Below, one piece after another: positions 15,079-16,110 of a DNA stretch of 16,110 nucleotides. Source of the stretch: Desulfobacteraceae bacterium 4572_19 (GTDB lineage Bacteria; Desulfobacterota; Desulfobacteria; Desulfobacterales; NBLS01); NCBI GenBank assembly GCA_002084385.1, contig NBLS01000002.1, forward strand, positions 1 to 16,110, written 5' to 3'. Each line of letters begins with the position of its first letter. Positions within the stretch are counted from its first letter, which is position 1. Below the pieces are notes generated by a model. It saw only the letters and a list, made by a program, of their open reading frames with translations, had not been told where the DNA came from and searched no databases. Both the position numbers and the translations under genes were made by a program.

Positions 15079-16110
15079 AACAACAAACATGCCACCATCT
15101 TATCGCCGCTATTTATTGCTAGTGTTTTATTAGCACTAGCTTTGTTTGCCTTGCTACCTCAACAAAAGCAAATAACCGCCAAGCAACAAATAGCTGTCAT
15201 TTCCGCATCTGACTCACGTTCGGCACTTGATACAGAACTCATTACTGAAAGTATTACATTTGCTCAAAGCTACAGTGGCAGGTGGGGCAAAAGTGCTAGT
15301 CTCATGAACACAGGTAAGGGAGTTGTATTATGTCCTGACTTACGATTTGGGGCGTATAGCTATTCTCCACCTTATTATCAGGTGGAACATGGAAATCAAG
15401 TACCTTGTTACCAACAAATACGTAGTTCAACTGATGTAAATGAAGTATACAATATTTTCTATCGTGGGTTTATTTCGTCCCCTATAATATTACCCACCAA
15501 CATTCTTACCATTGAAAAAGTTAAATTACAGTTGTATATTTATCAATGGTATGATACTCAAGGAGTTCCTAGTCAAGGACAGGAATTTGCTTTATATCCT
15601 CTAATTGAACCATGGGATATGAATAGTTTGCAAGATGTGGTAAATGAAAATAAATGGCAAAATCTACCCGCATATAACACAGCATTTTCTGTTTCTCAAA
15701 CAGTTTTTCCACAAGTGGGTTGGTATGAATGGGATGTAACCGATATTATCACTGCTCAACAACAGGGATTATTACCAAATTATGGTTTTATGATGGCAGG
15801 TTCTCCTTATCCCGATAGAATTGGTTGGCGGGTCGATGCTCATCGCTGGGATGTCATCACCCAATCCCTCACCCCACGCCTAGTCCTCACCTACCTCAGA
15901 CCAAGTTCGCCAACCGCCACATTTTCCCATAACGCTCCCCATGAATGGCAACAAACCACATATTTCACTTTCACAGGTAGCACAGGTGATGACTTGCCTG
16001 CAAATATAACCTACAACTGGAATTTTGGTGATGTCAATTCACAAGGAGGAGAAAATTTGAAGTATGTAACTAACATGTACAATGTACCTGGACAATACAC
16101 CGCAACCCTA
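15073..16110 (+). CDS. Secreted DNRLRE- and PKD-domain protein (3' end outside window)
   Basis: This frame is open from 15022 to the right edge. An N-terminal signal anchor comes first: Asn-Asn-Lys-His, then about 19 hydrophobic residues ending Leu-Phe-Ala-Leu-Leu-Pro (15103-15165). Next is a region typical of DNRLRE (CBM96-like) extracellular domains (about 15240-15900): Leu-Arg-Phe-Gly, repeated beta-strands, Asn-Lys-Trp-Gln-Asn-Leu-Pro, Trp-Tyr-Glu-Trp-Asp-Val-Thr-Asp-Ile-Ile, Asn-Tyr-Gly-Phe-Met and Pro-Arg-Leu-Val-Leu-Thr-Tyr. A PKD domain starts near 15910, with its hallmark Trp-Asn-Phe-Gly-Asp at 16018-16032, and continues past the edge. The start is unresolved: an AUA at 15073 with a well-placed ribosome binding site, or the ATG at 15089 (Met-Pro-Pro-Ser-Tyr-Arg-Arg-Tyr-Leu-Leu-Leu) in another frame, joined by a 1-nt indel at the TTTT near 15124-15127. 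I prefer AUA or a mutated ATG. The protein is likely cell-surface or exported and may bind carbohydrate or assist adhesion. Confidence 0.75.
   Translation, partial: MINNKHATILSPLFIASVLLALALFALLPQQKQITAKQQIAVISASDSRSALDTELITESITFAQSYSGRWGKSASLMNTGKGVVLCPDLRFGAYSYSPPYYQVEHGNQVPCYQQIRSSTDVNEVYNIFYRGFISSPIILPTNILTIEKVKLQLYIYQWYDTQGVPSQGQEFALYPLIEPWDMNSLQDVVNENKWQNLPAYNTAFSVSQTVFPQVGWYEWDVTDIITAQQQGLLPNYGFMMAGSPYPDRIGWRVDAHRWDVITQSLTPRLVLTYLRPSSPTATFSHNAPHEWQQTTYFTFTGSTGDDLPANITYNWNFGDVNSQGGENLKYVTNMYNVPGQYTATL

Noticed and set aside
15089..15133. Short ORF from the ATG at 15089
   Set aside because: It stops after 14 codons and lacks a ribosome binding site; considered only as a possible frameshifted start of the DNRLRE-PKD protein.

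Overview
The window is AT-rich, densely coding bacterial DNA. Every gene I can support lies on the + strand. The gene types are very large secreted or surface proteins, a DNRLRE/PKD-type extracellular protein, a STAND ATPase with TPRs and a TPR-CHAT protease. Together with short GC-rich hairpin repeats of the 'TAGGGGCG...CGCCCCTA' kind, this suggests a filamentous or otherwise morphologically complex bacterium. Chloroflexota is my best guess, with large sulfur bacteria or cyanobacteria as alternatives. This is an inference from gene content; no ribosomal or other marker gene is present.

Layout. (1) Positions 1-6872 hold the 3' part of a giant extracellular-type protein. It is split by an apparent frameshift near 2349-2380 into a 5'-truncated ORF and a 1507-residue ORF. 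The first part has three widely spaced Gly-His-Arg/Lys-His motifs. The second has a glutamine-amidotransferase-like (DJ-1/PfpI-type) domain without its nucleophilic cysteine, followed by many beta-rich adhesin-like modules. (2) Positions 6873-7057 carry two adjacent GC-rich hairpin repeats and a 12-bp inverted repeat that overlaps a candidate promoter. (3) Positions 7058-12440 hold two overlapping genes: a MalT-like STAND ATPase with TPRs but no DNA-binding domain, and a TPR-CHAT cysteine protease with an intact His/Cys dyad. (4) After an extended -10 promoter comes a 172-residue acidic helical protein of unknown function (12507-13025). (5) A 458-bp gap follows, dominated by a perfect 34-nt palindrome. 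(6) Positions 13484-15076 encode a coiled-coil protein with two C-terminal membrane segments. (7) A DNRLRE-PKD secreted protein overlaps its end and runs off the right edge. It has a clear signal anchor but no ATG, GTG or TTG start.

The most interesting unit is 7058-15076. A nucleotide-switch sensor (STAND-TPR) is overlapped by a caspase-fold protease (TPR-CHAT), with an orphan helical protein and a two-TM coiled-coil protein downstream. This fits the general plan of bacterial NLR/caspase-like conflict or programmed-cell-death modules: a sensor ATPase, a protease and a membrane effector. The domain assignments are well supported by motifs. The system-level role, and whether the last two genes belong to it, are inference.
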